From Citrus sinensis (Eukaryota; Streptophyta; Magnoliopsida; Sapindales; Rutaceae), in the NCBI RefSeq assembly GCF_022201045.2, contig NC_068564.1, positions 33,819,001 through 33,883,000 on the forward strand: a stretch of DNA of 64,000 bases. The letters are read 5' to 3'. The notes beneath the pieces are model-generated. The model saw only the letters and a program-made list of their open reading frames with translations, ran no database searches and had not been told where the DNA came from. The position numbers and the translations under genes are program-made. This document shows positions 1-12,329 of the stretch, in pieces (positions within the stretch are counted from its first letter, which is position 1; each line of letters starts with the position of its first letter).

Positions 1-1640
1 ATCCGCACCTAAGAATGAATCAATCTTTATTTCAATTCTAATCTATTTCGATTCTAATTTACAACTTATAATTAATAAATGCACTATGAAGGAAAACATC
101 TTTTGTTAATGATTAACTATCATTTTTCGGCCCAACATAGTAGATGTACCGATTTAGAGAATGCCTGCTATAGAGTGTTGTCTTTTAAAAATGCAACGCT
201 CACACCCTTTATTCTTCAGTGAAGTATTTCAAAAAAAATTTTAATGTTTTTCTCTGTTGTCTCTCCAACTCAAGATCTTTTGTGTAGTTATAAGCAACGA
301 AATATTTAAACACGAAATGAAAATTATAGATTATTAGGAGAAGAAAGCAGAGCTGTTACCCTCGATTTAACATCATAAAATTAATTTACGAAATTATTAG
401 TCTATGCAAGAATACACTTCCCATTTGGTACGGGGATATTGAGAAATTGTGTAAAATTTTGATAAGGTGTTATTCTCTCCCCGTCAGATTAATGATCGAT
501 TCAATTGCTTATTTTATCATTGATTTCGCAATGTATCCCCATTTTTTGAAGCACTTTGCAAGATGTTAATTCGATCGACTCTTTGATTAGGGAAACCCAA
601 GACATAATTACATAGAAGTTCGCTACAAATTAATTAAAGAAGATCACTTTCGTAGGAACAGCCAAAAAAATTAAAAAATAAAAAAAAATCTCAAGGTATA
701 TGGAGCTGAATTGCTTGAATAGCCATTAGAGGATCAGATCAAAGGCACTATCCCTTAAAATAATTCACTGAACACTAAAGTTTGTCGTAATATCTTACAA
801 TGAGTAACATGTATACACTAAACGATATAAAGTTATAAACTATGATTTGTGGTGAAATGATCTATTTTTATGTACGAATTATACGAAACATTTTGATATA
901 ATCGTCCAAATTATAGTCAAAAAAGAAATGCTAGCTTTTGAGGTAACCTAAGAAGTGTCTTGCCGGTTAACTTTTTCACTACCTATTTTTCACCTAATCT
1001 TTACCTCCCTTTTCGTCTCCGACACATACACACACACCGTCAAATATATATATATATATGGGGTTGGGCTGGTCATTTTGTTTGTTTGTTTGTTTTATTT
1101 ATTTTTTTATACTTTATTTTAACCGGTTGGTTCTTTACCTAAAATGTTATAAATTTATGGTTTGAGTAATTATTTCACTACTATGGTACCAGAACACCCC
1201 TAATATATGTATTAATATTTGCTATTTAGTGTAAAAAATCTAGTTGTAAAATAAAATATAAAAAAAGGAAAAGAAAAGAAAACTTGAACGGAAGAAAAAG
1301 ATGCCACAAGTAAACAAAAACAAAACCATCACGTGTCACATCATCAAGGCAGAGAGTATAGAGTGTTGACTTAACTATGCGTAACACACGGCTCTTACAA
1401 GTTACAACGTTAAAGGGAAGGACAGCTAATTAAAATAGCTTTTGTCCACCGTTCTTTTCTATATATCAATCATATTTTATTTATATATTTATATATATAT
1501 ATATATATAAAACGAACAAACATTTATATCACTAAGACCAAAAAAGCTAGCCAGCCACTCCCAAGCTGATCGCCGAGCGAGCTCTAACGACAAATTAAAG
1601 ACCAAGTTCTGTGCTGGTGGTGATCAGCTGCGATCGGATC
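1..1640. other. Intergenic, upstream of first small gene
   Basis: No convincing coding sequence. The stretch is AT-rich with short T/G and TA simple repeats: TA repeats near 1047-1058 and 1490-1509, and a GTTT repeat near 1080-1095. The last 150 bases act as promoter and leader of the gene at 1651. Just before that ATG (about 1631-1650) a GGATC-type 5-mer is repeated four times. Confidence 0.6.
1504..1512 (+). promoter_or_regulatory. Probable TATA box of small gene at 1651
   Basis: TATATAAAA lies at the end of a long TA run, about 140 bases before the ATG. That is a normal plant TATA-to-ATG distance given a leader of about 110 bases. The surrounding TA repeat makes the exact box uncertain. 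Confidence 0.5.
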
Positions 1641-1650
1641 GGATCGGATC

Positions 1651-1965
1651 ATGGCCTCAGCAGGAACTGCCGATGGTTTCTTCCGGTCCATCTACGAAGG
1701 TTGCCTCTCCGGCTGTGACACGGGCATCGAACGCCGGCCGTACCATCGGTATTGTGGCTGTGCTTTGCATAGCAAGTCCAAGAACAATCACCGCGTCCAT
1801 GGGTTGCCGCCTAGATGCAAAGGTACTGTGTCCTATCCAATGAGAAGGTCTTATAGTGAAGGCAGCTTATTGGTCTTGGCAGCGGCTTCTTCTCCAAAGA
1901 TTCAGTTGGGATCATGTCATCCTGAACTGGATGATGATCATCATAACACTATTTCTTTCTTTTAA
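1651..1965 (+). CDS. Small RRPYHRxCGCALH-family protein, copy A (104 aa)
   Basis: Single-exon gene starting at an ATG preceded by a GGATC repeat and ending with TAA. The hallmark is ERRPYHRYCGCALH at about residues 27-40: an arginine-proline-tyrosine-histidine block followed by C-x-C and LH. The N-terminus is short, with several small residues and Cys. The C-terminus is Ser-rich and ends in a His/Asp stretch (DDDHH) and SFF. There is no signal peptide or membrane segment. It is homologous to the ORFs at 12445 and 15678 and the remnant at 5271, so it is the first member of a local array. From memory, short plant proteins with this motif are sometimes labelled serine-rich protein-like, and their function is unknown. 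No role can be read from the sequence. Conservation of the motif across the copies supports it being a real gene. Confidence 0.8.
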   Translation: MASAGTADGFFRSIYEGCLSGCDTGIERRPYHRYCGCALHSKSKNNHRVHGLPPRCKGTVSYPMRRSYSEGSLLVLAAASSPKIQLGSCHPELDDDHHNTISFF

Positions 1966-3262
1966 TTCCCTTTGTTTAATTAAATATTTGTGTCTTTGTT
2001 TTTGTTTTTAATAATTGGTTCCCATTTATAAATATATATCTAGTCGACTAAGTCGAGAGATTTAATCTGGGTGTCATTCGTGTCATGTCATCAGAGATTT
2101 TATTTTTTTCACATATTATATGTATTATTATGTGTGAATGTGAGTACTGTTGTTGCTGATCGTGAATTAAAATGTATTGCTCAGTTCAGTGCCATTTTTG
2201 ATTTTATTAGGCCAATAAGCATATATATGGCCTCTTTTATCAAATCTGGCTATTATAAACGTACGTGTGACAATGGTTCTGTTCATGTTCATTAAACTCC
2301 TTTAAGCTGATCATCATCTTCTTCTTCTTCTTCTTCTTCTTCATCATATCGCCATGAAAGTTTCAAGAAATTTGAATCAGTTCTAACAGGGCAAAGGCAA
2401 TTAATTCCTCTTTAGTACGGTACATGCGATACGTGTCAATTAGATTACGTAATTCACAAAAGTTCAGAGATAGATGTAGATATCCTTGATCTGTACTTCC
2501 TTATTTGTTGGATTTTTGTCATTTGTGTCTCCTAATCAATTGTTTATTTATATAAGAGATGAATCCATTTTTTTTTTTTTCTTAATTGAAAGATCTCTCT
2601 CTCTCTCTATATATATATAAGAGTAATTATAGACATCCTAAATTAATTATAATTACCCATCAAAATCAAAATTATAATATTTGTAGACAACCTTTCTTCA
2701 TCAAGCGAGAGTTCCATAAAACATTTGGATGAAACTTAATTCACATTTTTACAGACAGGGAGATTAAGAAAACTAACCGGTCATAGATAATCTTAATTTT
2801 TTTTCATTTAGATATCTATAACACTTAATAATTAATTAGCCATTTTTAACCCCACACAGGGGCGTATGAGCTGGCCACATGGCACATGCCAACATGGGGA
2901 AGGAGGGACTAACACCGATATCCATGCATGGATGCCAAGCTCAGGTTCCATACATATATAACGGACAACACATGCACATGGTCCTCCTGCACACCCCACG
3001 AATAAATTAAATATAATTAGTTTAATTAATTCATATTCAACATGCGAATTCCAGCTTGGAGAGTCTGATCTGATGATGGCAATAATCTCTCTCGTCAGTA
3101 AAAATTTTGATTCCTAATTACAGAGGTTCTAATATGCAATTGCTAAATAGTAGTATCTTATCTCGTAGACTCGTACGAAATAAAAAAAGAAAAAAGAAAA
3201 AAAGGTGACATGATATATATTTGTGTTGCGGGAAATGTTATAGAAATAAATTATATAAGTAG

Positions 3263-3293
<31 letters not shown>

Positions 3294-4998
3294 GGCAAAG
3301 GAAGCCAAAAGATCACTGTTATTAGAGATGAAAATTAACTTCTCAAATTCGGTTGCCACATTTATTGTTAAAAATAATAGCATTAGTAGATGGAGACTCG
3401 AAACACGCATCAAATATGTTTTTCTTAAAGTGTTAATTATTTCCTTTCAGTAGAGATTACTTATAGGTTTATTGGCAAGTCGCTTTCAAGATATAACAAA
3501 CATTTAATGTGAATTTGCGTCAAGTAAAAGTGAACAATTCATTAAGAAAATATGAACACTTTATATTTGGTAAATTTTTCTAGTGTTGTAAGAAATTGAC
3601 AAGAACAAAAATTATAAAGAATTATATTATAATTGAAAACTATCTCCCTTGTTCTTATATAAACTTTTAAGCACCGATACACCACCAAACATTGTAATGA
3701 TTCGTTGTGAATTTTAATAAATTTTTTTATTCTTATTTGATCAAAACCCAGCATTTAGAAACAATGGAACTTATTTATAGATTCCGTAAGCCAATCAATC
3801 ACATGTTGCAGTTTAGCCTTCCAATTTGGAATCGATATGCCTCACATATGAAGCAAACGAGATGAGATGTTTGATCCACATGTGATATTAAAAAATCACA
3901 TAAATTTGTGCCTAAATCCAATTTTGTGTGTTCTCAAGCTCTACACATACAAATGGTGTTCTCTTAGTTACTTTATTATTATTATTATTAAACACATGGT
4001 CCCTTATTATCAATCTACGTGTCTTTATAATTTTGAATCTCAAAACTGTATATTCAACGCTATGGTGATCAAATTCATGAGATAACGTACCAAATTGGAT
4101 TTGGCCACAAAGGCGAAGAAACCGAGGAGGGGGAAATAAAAAGGTTCGTGCGTGAATTAATGCAACTAATTAAATTGAGAAGAATCAGTTCCGAAATTCC
4201 TGCCAACGCACTGATGATTTGATCCTGCAGCATCACAATGCCGCTTTACGGGCTGCGCCAAGCTTGGCCCTGGCCCATGTTTTACTGAATAGGCCCAGCC
4301 CTCTCTGTTGGCCTATCCAATAATAAACAGGCCTGAGCTTCCGAAATTTTTTATTTATTTAATGTTTCAACATTTATTTTAAAAAAGAAAAATGTCACAA
4401 CCTCCCAAAAAATAAAGTTTGTAAAAATTTACAATAAACAATGATGCATATAAACCTCTTTTTAATAATACTGTATATAAGAATAACCTCGATCATAAAA
4501 ATTTATGATCCCAATTTTGACTAAATATAGTTAAGAATCAATTTTACATTATAATAAGCTATAAGATTTTTGAATCTATGCACGTGCATCATTTTTATCA
4601 ATATCTATATATACATTGGATTTGATGTACTCCATTAATGAATATATCAAAATTGTGCATATTTTACCTCTATATCACTTGCACTAACAGTAACTAAGTC
4701 AAAACAATAATTTCAAAAAATTAAACTAATTCCTTTCTAGTTCTATCCAAATGCAATCTCCATTGAAAATATTTCGCCAGCCGCCTCGTGAACATATAAA
4801 AATAAATATAATTATAATAAAACCGTTACAACTTAGAACGAAGATCCATTGTTATAACGAACTATAGTAGCTCTCTCGATTTAAACGTAACCATGCCAAA
4901 GCCAATTAGCCATGAAGTTTAATTAGCCAAGTTAATTAAACCAAGTCACTCATCATCACCCCAGCCATATATCATCAATATGGACAAAATTATACTTT
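1966..4998. other. Intergenic between small-gene copies A and B
   Basis: The first 300 bases are probably 3' UTR of copy A. A CTT/TCT microsatellite lies at about 2317-2341. A CT run leading into TA repeats at about 2592-2622 resembles the CT-TA leader of the copy at 12445, but no ORF follows. The remainder is AT-rich with short ORFs in low-complexity sequence. I found no gene I could support. Confidence 0.55.
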
Positions 4999-5050
4999 CT
5001 AGAAAAATTCGTTTTCTCTCTAAGTTACATAACTGACCGTACAAGAACCC
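4999..5050 (+). promoter_or_regulatory. Family upstream block, copy B
   Basis: Contains AGAAAAATTCGTT, then a pyrimidine-rich spacer, then ACATAACTGACCGTACAAGAACCC. It matches the blocks at 6595-6650 (very close), 10991-11025, 12181-12220 and 15391-15422. It lies about 220 bases upstream of the remnant ORF at 5271, a placement similar to the other copies. It is either a conserved regulatory region or simply the duplicated upstream sequence. Confidence 0.55.
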
Positions 5051-5270
5051 TAGCTAACAATAAAAAAAAATTCCTTGGATTTCACGGGCATGTGCCTAAA
5101 TTATTGACTCCATGCATACACTTACACCCCTTGGCTTGCTCTATATCTGTAAACATACATGAGAAAACATGCCAAATGTTTCAGACCGAATAATTAATTA
5201 ACTCTCAAGTGTCTGTAACAAAAGAAATTAGAATTCACTAAGCTTTAGTAGAGAGGGATATGTAATTAAT

Positions 5271-5498
5271 GTGAGCGAATTAAAAATTAAATTAAGACGG
5301 CTGCTTGGGTCTTCGAAAGAAGCTTATGGTTTGAATGATTTAGAGATCCGTGACTGCGGCTGTGGATTGCATAATCCAAAGGGTACTGTGAGTACTGTTT
5401 GTTCAAATTCTGCTTATACTTCAAAAAGGAAATATGTGATATTCCCCACGAAACAGAAGCCATTGGTTCACCATCGTCGTCAATATTCCTGGGCATGA
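5271..5498 (+). pseudogene. Decayed RRPYHRxCGCALH-family copy B
   Basis: An open frame encodes the family's middle and C-terminal part: EIRDCGCGLH stands where intact copies have RRPYHRDCGCALH, followed by a KGTV segment, a Ser/Tyr-Lys-Arg segment and a terminal RRQYSWA. The RPYH half of the hallmark is lost. There is no in-frame ATG; the frame begins at GTG and stays open upstream without a Met. The Ser-rich C-terminus stops early with two tandem TGA codons. The upstream block of the family is still present. I read it as a pseudogene. Non-ATG initiation, or an unseen upstream exon, is less likely because the intact copies have one exon. Confidence 0.6.
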
Positions 5499-6379
5499 TG
5501 ACTTGACGTCATCCTCACCTTCCTCCGGCTTATCACCGTTCACCGGCAGGCTTGTCCGTAGCATGCATCAGCACCTTCCAAATTCTCTTCTCTACGTACC
5601 TGTCTTGTCTTGATCATCATGGCTTGTTAATTAGGTTAGAACCAAAGTGGCAAAAGAGGCTTCTCATCACATAGATGACCATTGTACATTAATTAATTTA
5701 TCCAAGCTAGCCCTGCGTTACGGCTGATCATTAACGAATTAATAAGGTAGGGGAATTGGGATTTTCTTCTTTGTTATTTCCATGTTTCCAGCAGTGTTAG
5801 TGCCCCTCTCAAGGTGAAAACTATATATCTTGAGAAATGTATCCCTCTGCAAAATTAATTCTGCCAAGTAAAATGAAAAAAAAATTCTTTTGCTTTTGGT
5901 TACATATATTTATTCAGTGAAGAACTGGGCGCCTTGATATTTAATTGCTCGAACAATAATATATTTCAAATTTGCATGATTTTTTAGTTTCAGTTTGGTA
6001 TGATTCCCTGCCTCTAACTGACCTTAGTTGTATAATTGCATACAATGCAATGCCTAATGGTTTTGCTTGATTTGATTCGAAAAATTTAATCATGCTTATT
6101 CAATAAAATAAAAAAAAACATAATAGTAACGTGCTATAAATAATAATCCACACCAGTCATTCTTTGAAGTCCTAATTAATTAATTGCTTTCTCCAAACGT
6201 AAATATAGACAGAAATGGAATAACTGTGCTGACCTTGTGAGAAAAAAAACGCATATTAGTTTAGGACTTTAATAATGATATTTATATTAGTACCGTGACC
6301 ATTAAAATTCATCATCATCAATTTGGTTAAAACTAAAGTTAAATATATGCCCTAAACTATAGTTAAGTCATCAGCTTGT
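5499..6379. other. Intergenic, no gene seen
   Basis: Contains a TGACGTCA palindrome (about 5502-5510) just after the pseudogene frame and otherwise AT-rich sequence without a supportable ORF. Confidence 0.5.
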
Positions 6380-6830
6380 CCAAGCAAAAAGAGCAAACAA
6401 AGCCAACAAAATTGGAACCGTTAATTTCAAAAAGTTACACATAACTATGCAAGTTTCACATGATCCGGAGCAAACAATGCCCCAAATCTATAAAGAATTC
6501 CGAAGCCTATTAAGCCAAAAGAGGAGCAATGATGACTAAAACTGTTAATTCCTAAATACAGAATTACATAATTCAAGTAAAAAAAATTTTAATTCCTAGA
6601 AAAATTCGTTATCTTAATTATTAGTTATGTAACTACTTGGACAAGAACCCGACGCTAAAACTTTTCTTGAACTTGTCGGGCTGGCAGTCTTGACGTAGGT
6701 TGCGTAAATTCCTATGTTTCAATTGATTAATTAACGCCATATCTGCGTGATGCATGCATATTATGTGTACATGTCATCTCTCTCACTGCCAGCCTTCCCC
6801 TCATCTCCACAAAAATGTTTCAGAAAGCAT
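6380..6830 (+). repeat. ORF-less duplicate of the small-gene upstream region (relic C)
   Basis: Bases 6595-6650 carry CTAGAAAAATTCGTT, a spacer, then GTAACTACTTGGACAAGAACCC. This is almost the same as the block upstream of copy B at 4999-5050. The preceding sequence rich in GCCAA/AAGCC also resembles the regions before the other copies. No hallmark-bearing ORF follows within the next several hundred bases; a SINE lies about 120 bases downstream. I infer a duplicated upstream region whose coding part was deleted or decayed. Confidence 0.5.
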
Positions 6831-6946
6831 GCAAATTTAATTCCAGTATTCATCACTAGAAACACAATTCCTTACGTAATGAAGCAATTGAAAGGGCGAT
6901 CAGAATGAATGAATGAATTACATGGAGAGATTCCAAAGTCGATTTT

Positions 6947-7165
6947 TTTTTTTTTAATTTTGATCACGAGGTATCCTGGGAAGGGCCCCAACTGTGGAAG
7001 ACACATTTAAGCCCGTACCACAACTCAGACTAGAAGTCCCCGCTCGAACCGAGAGGCACATGTTCTCCCAACAAAGGCGACTTCCCTGCGACTCGAACTA
7101 GGGTGCAAACCTAGTCAAGCCACTTAAGGGGACTCCATTGCCAGTGGAGCCAACACTTTGTTGGT
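6947..7165 (-). mobile_element. tRNA-derived SINE, flanked by 16-bp target duplications
   Basis: The element reads on the minus strand, beginning near 7165 and ending in a poly-A tail (seen as poly-T at 6947-6955). Perfect 16-bp direct repeats TTCCAAAGTCGATTTT flank it at 6931-6946 and 7166-7181. The body shares long segments with the element at 36687-36911, for example GAGTTGTGGTACGRGCTTAA and the CCACAGTTGGRGCCC segment. An AGTTCGAGTC stretch corresponds to a degenerate box B. Perfect duplications and the A-tail support retroposition by a LINE-type machinery. Confidence 0.85.
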
Positions 7166-7406
7166 TTCCAAAGTCGATTTTCAGCAGCAACAATGATGCA
7201 ATATTTTAGGGAACATTTAATTAATTTGGTATTATTTACAATGTATTCATTAAATTAACTAAAAATGCACAGAGAAACTACGAGAGATTACATAATCAAT
7301 TAAATAATTAAGTCTATAATCGATGATTTGCTGTGTATGTCTGTGTATACATATATATATATACATGCGACGATATCCAATTAATATATATTAAACTTGC
7401 TTTTTC
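7166..7406. other. Intergenic / 3' flank of F-box gene
   Basis: Target-site duplication of the SINE followed by AT-rich sequence; probably the 3' UTR of the minus-strand F-box gene. Nothing else is seen. Confidence 0.4.
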
Positions 7407-8815
7407 CTATAGAGGACCACTGAGACCTTTAAGCTTGAGATACATAGGACATGGATAATAAATGTCCCACAACCTTTTATCCTGTAAAAATTAATTTCAC
7501 AACACTATTATCAACATTCCAAACCAGAAGAATAATTAAACAATTTCAAATTTTAAAGAAATGTTAAAACAGGGGGAAAAAAAGAAAAGCACCTGCTCGA
7601 ACACCTCAACTTTTATCGGCAAACGAGGAGAGGAGCGGCGCAGTATGATTCTCTGCAAACAACAATTTAATTTTTAAACTTTTTAAACAAATTAAACAAA
7701 GGTCAATTAATATGTCAAAAAGGAATATATATTATCTTAATAATTAACACCCTTTTAAAAAATCATATTTAACCATTATACAGGGTTAATTGCACCCATG
7801 TATAGGGTTAAATCTCCATATATTAATTTAAAAGTGTGTACTGGTCCTTAATTACCTGTTGAGGAAAAGTCAAAGATAGCACGCATGATTTTGCATTTTC
7901 ATGGGAGAAACATTGAGCTACACTCATCAGATACTGGATGTAAGCGCATATATAGTCTACATGAAAATACGGATCCCGCAAGCAGATATCAATCTTGTCA
8001 AGTGCTACACAATCATCCACATACAGTGGCAGTGAAGGAGTAGACATGTCAAAGTGAAAATATTTCAGTCTTGGTGCAGATACCACGAGCACCGTAATAA
8101 CACCGTCGTATTTCAGATTTGATATCCTCAGATTCACCAGACGCGGGGCAGAAATATCAAGCTTCACGGCGTCTAGTAGAACGCAATCGATGAGTTTCAA
8201 GTTCTCCAGGTTCAAGAAGCTCGAGAATAAATCATTTTCACGAAGCCATATGAAAACGCAAGTGAGTTGCAAAGTTGTCAATGATTTGAAGCCAAATGAA
8301 TTTGGTGGCAGAGCTCTTATGGTGCGATGAGGGCCAAGATTCAGAGTCTTCAGGGTTTCACATTTGAGAAAGGCTGGAGGAAAATGGATGACATCTGTTT
8401 CAAGTTCCTCGACGCCATGAGATTTTGCATAGTTCAGAATCCTGCTAATGAGAGATTGATTCCTCCTGCCTCCTGTGACAAATCTCAGTTTTGAGAGCTT
8501 GTAAGGCTGGTGACGACGCAACACGTGGCGGATAAATCTTGCGAAAGAGTTTCTTCTTCTCCTGAAGCTGCTGTGATCAAAATTTAAAGCATGTGTATCT
8601 GTCCAATGATGCCTCCAATGCTTTGATAAGAGGCATTTTTGGACTGCAGATTTGGTATCCAATAAAGATAGGATGTGATGAATTAAATGGTCGGGCAAAT
8701 TACTTAACCTGTCAATCCCCAGCACTTGGTTCTCAATGATTGATACTGTTAAATCTGCGTTCACAGCTGCCACAGACATCGCTCTATCACTACCAATCCA
8801 AATTTTTTTAACCAT
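7407..8815 (-). CDS. F-box/LRR-type protein (364 aa, three coding exons)
   Basis: Coding exons on the minus strand are 8815-7856, 7652-7593 and 7481-7407, all joined in phase 0 with CAG|GT donors and CAG acceptors. The last exon ends in TAG. An F-box occupies about residues 35-80 (RLSNLPDHLIHHILSLLDTK, then a conserved KCLLSKHWRHHW). The rest is a set of degenerate leucine-rich repeats (for example LETLKTLNLG-like and LENLKLIDC segments). Known for the family: such proteins are substrate adaptors of SCF (SKP1-Cullin-F-box) ubiquitin ligases, the F-box binding SKP1/ASK and the LRRs the substrate. The substrate is unknown here. The first in-frame ATG of the exon (8815) is used; ATG at 8779 is an alternative and would still keep the F-box. 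There is probably a non-coding first exon near 9580-9665, because a GTAAGT donor and a TATA box lie there. The gene sits inside the small-protein array but is unrelated to it. Confidence 0.85.
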
Positions 8816-9691
8816 GTATAAATTCTTGCTTGTTTTCAAACTACCGGCAACTTTTATTGTCAAAAGTTTCTAAAATAAAAAAATTAATGTCTGTATTTGA
8901 AACAGTGCATACATCCAAGCGAAACGGCTAAAGGATAACATTTTCAACTATCAAATAATCAAGCATCATCATCATCCTCATCACTATTATTATTATGATG
9001 ATGAAGATGATGATGATGATTATTATTATTATTATTATTATTAGTTTACGGAATTCATATATAAATTAAAAAAAAAACTTAAATTTTTATAACAATGTCT
9101 AATTTCAGTACTAAAATTCTGATATCTTAGTAATGAATATAAGTAGTAATCATCAAGGTTCAAAGGCCATTCTCAAAACAATAATTCTTAGGATCCCAAT
9201 TATTATAATTTTTAATGAATATATATATATATTTTCACGAACTATAATTTCAGCCTTCTATGATTAATATATTACCAAATGACAAAGGCAGTATATAGTT
9301 GGAATCATGTTATGAGCATTTAAAATAATTTAAGTATTTTTATGACTTCTAAATTATGTTTTATACAAACACCAACAAACAAGCATGTTTTTAATTACAA
9401 GCACGCACACACACACACATATGTAGATTTTAGGTACATAAAATACATATCCTTTCAAGGAATAAAAACAGTATTAAACTTCTCCAAGGATACTTAACTC
9501 AAAACTGAAATTCTTAAAATATCTAACAAATTTTAATCAAGAGGTTTATAACGAGTAGTAAATTAATTACAGTTTGCAGAACTTACCAGAAAGCATCTTG
9601 TCAATTGGCTCCAGAGAAAACTCAGAAGTGATTGGTTTTTGTTTTTCTTTTTGAATGGCATAATCTGTGTTGAGTACGAATCCGTCTCTGC

Positions 9692-9699
9692 TATTTATA
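9692..9699 (-). promoter_or_regulatory. Probable TATA box of the F-box gene
   Basis: TATAAATA on the minus strand. About 30 bases downstream lies a possible non-coding first exon ending at a GTAAGTT donor near 9584. An acceptor (ATTTTAG) precedes the coding exon at about 8871. ATG codons in that leader exon run quickly into a stop, so I treat it as 5' UTR with a short upstream ORF. Confidence 0.5.
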
Positions 9700-10859
9700 A
9701 TTTCAACTTATAGTGGATTAATTCTAAGGATAATTATTGAGTTGGTCCAAATATGGCACTAGAATCTCTTGCGGTTCTGCTGCCTAATTCTTTCAAATCA
9801 AAATCTTTATTAGTAATACCCTGCAACTAAAAAGAAAGGAAATTTTTAATACGTTTAAGGTGTTTCCTAAGTAAGTCTGAATTTTTCCTAAATAGTTATT
9901 AAAGGGGGGGAAAAAATCAGATTTCAGAGTAAGAAGAATATATCGTCATCTTTTCTCTCTGTTTTTCCCCCCCTTTTTTTTAAAGAAATAATTAATCTAT
10001 GACATAATTAATTTATTCAAAGATCTTACCCAAAGTTAAAGTCTGAGATGTGTTGACAGAAAACTATTAGTATAAGATTAACAATTAAAAATTAAAATTA
10101 TTCAATATTGATCAAAAGAAATCATTATTTACCATCAACCATGCATGCTCACATGATGAATGAAGAGCTAGCCTTGTCTCAAAGCAATAAAGTAAGTTAC
10201 CATTACAATATCTTCTCCATGATGATCCAACCCTGATGAAAAAACCTTTGCCATACGTAGAGAGCAATTTTTTGGAACTCCCTAAGATGAAGAAGACAGA
10301 AGGTCAGGCATTTATAAATACTCTTTTTTTTTTTTTTTAAACCAGGCATTTATAAACACTTAAGTCGGTGTGTTTCATTTTTTTGTTATCGATGAAGAGC
10401 TTGATGCATGAGCATTGATTAAGCATCTAAGTTGTTTTATGTAAATAATCAAACTTTATCCGAGAATATAAGTTAAATAATCTTTTTTTCCCGCAGAGCT
10501 GTTACACATTGACAAATGAATCAGTTTCTCTTTGGATTATTAATTAACTTGTCAAGTTATTTCAAAGTATGGACGGGTCTAATGGGTTGTTTACTCTATT
10601 TCTCTGTGCCACACATACATGTTTTGACTGTTGATGAGTACATGTTATATCCAAGAAGTTGTCGATCGAATTATTACAAATTAATTAATTACTTTTTTAT
10701 GTACTTCTAAGTTCACTATGTGATGGAGCGTCAAACCAAACTAGACTTCTTGATTTCTTGTTCGTTAATTGCTCAACTACCTAAATTAATCAACTTGGAA
10801 TCAACCAAATCGCTCGAGGGATACATACGTAGGTAGGTATGTAAAACAAAATTAGCTTA
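9700..10859. other. Intergenic, no gene seen
   Basis: AT-rich sequence with homopolymer runs (G at about 9904-9911, T at about 9968-9980 and 10325-10338). Short ORFs here have low-complexity translations and no recognisable domain. Confidence 0.5.
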
Positions 10860-11160
10860 GTTAGAGTGATACTCCAACTCCGATCCCTCCAATGATTTTT
10901 AAAGTACTAAAGCATCATTAATTAATTGTTATATATATGATTAATTGAATAGTTCCTATTACACAGCATCATTTGAAAAATGGTTCACAAAGTTAGTTGT
11001 ATAACAACTTTGGAAAATACCTTAATTTTCTCGGGTTCCACGGAGAAATGCAGACAAAATTAACTTACCCTAGCTATAGCTACTTCCTTGCTCTCTCTCT
11101 CTCTCTCTATGACTATATTTAAGTCCTTTATCAGAAACCAGTTAATACAATTGCCTCATG
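10860..11160 (+). repeat. ORF-less duplicate of the small-gene upstream region (relic D)
   Basis: Parallels 11990-12345 in order. First comes GATACTCC..CCGATCCCTCCRATGATTT with a CATCATTAATTA stretch. Then comes GTATAACWACTTTGGAAA followed by a TTAATTTT/CTAATTTT stretch. A CT microsatellite (about 11093-11109) and CAGAAACCA follow. In the second copy this order leads to the small gene at 12445; here no hallmark ORF follows. I infer a tandem duplication whose coding part was lost. Confidence 0.65.
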
Positions 11161-11989
11161 AGAAGACAACAAAATACATGTTAGGACATTAATAAAATGC
11201 ATTTAATACGAAAAAAAATTCCTAAACGAATCATTAAAAGTAAAAACACCACGTCACAAGATCTCAAAAAAAGTGAGCAAAAACGCAGGTAAATATGAGA
11301 TAAATTCAAATTCGTGTATTATATATAACTATCCATGAAAAAAAAAAAAGATTTAAATCCAATCCTGACTTGATCTTTTTATAATCTTTTACCACATGCA
11401 TATTTATAGTGACGTACACACATACAATAAATATTTAATTATACATTACTTATTATCCAATATCTAAGTTATATAAAGTTATGCACAAAGTTCTACTCCA
11501 CAATGAAGTCATATCCATTAAAAAGAAAAAAAAAATGCATAATCTTGGTCTAAGAAATTCAATTATCATTTTATTATGCTTTGTTTAGTAATAAACTTTG
11601 TAAATTACAGAGTGCTAGGAAAAGAATAATAATACAAGAACTTAGATAACATCATATCGTTGAAGTTAGTTAGTTATTCCTTCGATAACAATGTGGTAGG
11701 ATTCAAGCGAATCAAGACCCACTCTAGCTGGCTAGAAATGGTCGGATTATAAGTTAAGTTAATTAACTAGCTTCTAACTTCTGTCTTTAGAATGTGAAAC
11801 TCCTATGTTAAACTAAGAGTTCTTGTCTGTAATCAGTGATTAATTTAATTCCTACAGTTTCTAAATCACACGAGGAATCTTATAGTTATATACTGTAACC
11901 ATTTTGTTAATATAATAAAAAGTAAAGGCAAGGATCAACCCAAGGCGCCACACATAAGATAAACTCAGCATGTCTCCAAAATGGTTCGT
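11161..11989. other. Intergenic, no gene seen
   Basis: AT-rich spacer between the two copies of the duplicated upstream region. No ORF with a recognisable domain. Confidence 0.45.
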
Positions 11990-12263
11990 TACACTGATAC
12001 TCCGATCCCTCCGATGATTTCCAAAGTAATTAAGCCAAATAACATTCTGAGTCATCATTAATTATTATTTATTTGGCGTCAAAGCGGAGCCAAGCCAAGC
12101 AAGCCAATTAAGCCACCGGCATGCAATTGAGAAAAAAATAAGAATTCGTCTCTCGATGAATCCCTAGGGAAAAACGATACGGTTCGTTGTATAACTACTT
12201 TGGAAAGAACCCTAATTTTTGTCCGGTACGTTCAATGCACGACAAGACCTAGCTAGTCCCCTT

Positions 12264-12266
<3 letters not shown>
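11990..12266 (+). promoter_or_regulatory. Upstream region of small gene E, with conserved block
   Basis: Second copy of the duplicated upstream unit (see 10860-11160). The family block GTATAACTACTTTGGAAAGAACCC lies at about 12188-12211, some 235 bases before the ATG at 12445. The GCCAAGCCAAGCAAGCCAATT stretch before it resembles sequences upstream of the other copies. Confidence 0.5.

Positions 12267-12329
<63 letters not shown>

Noticed and set aside
9021-9043. TTA/TGA repeat near the F-box gene as a regulatory array
   Set aside because: A plain trinucleotide microsatellite inside the likely 5' UTR intron; no further structure.
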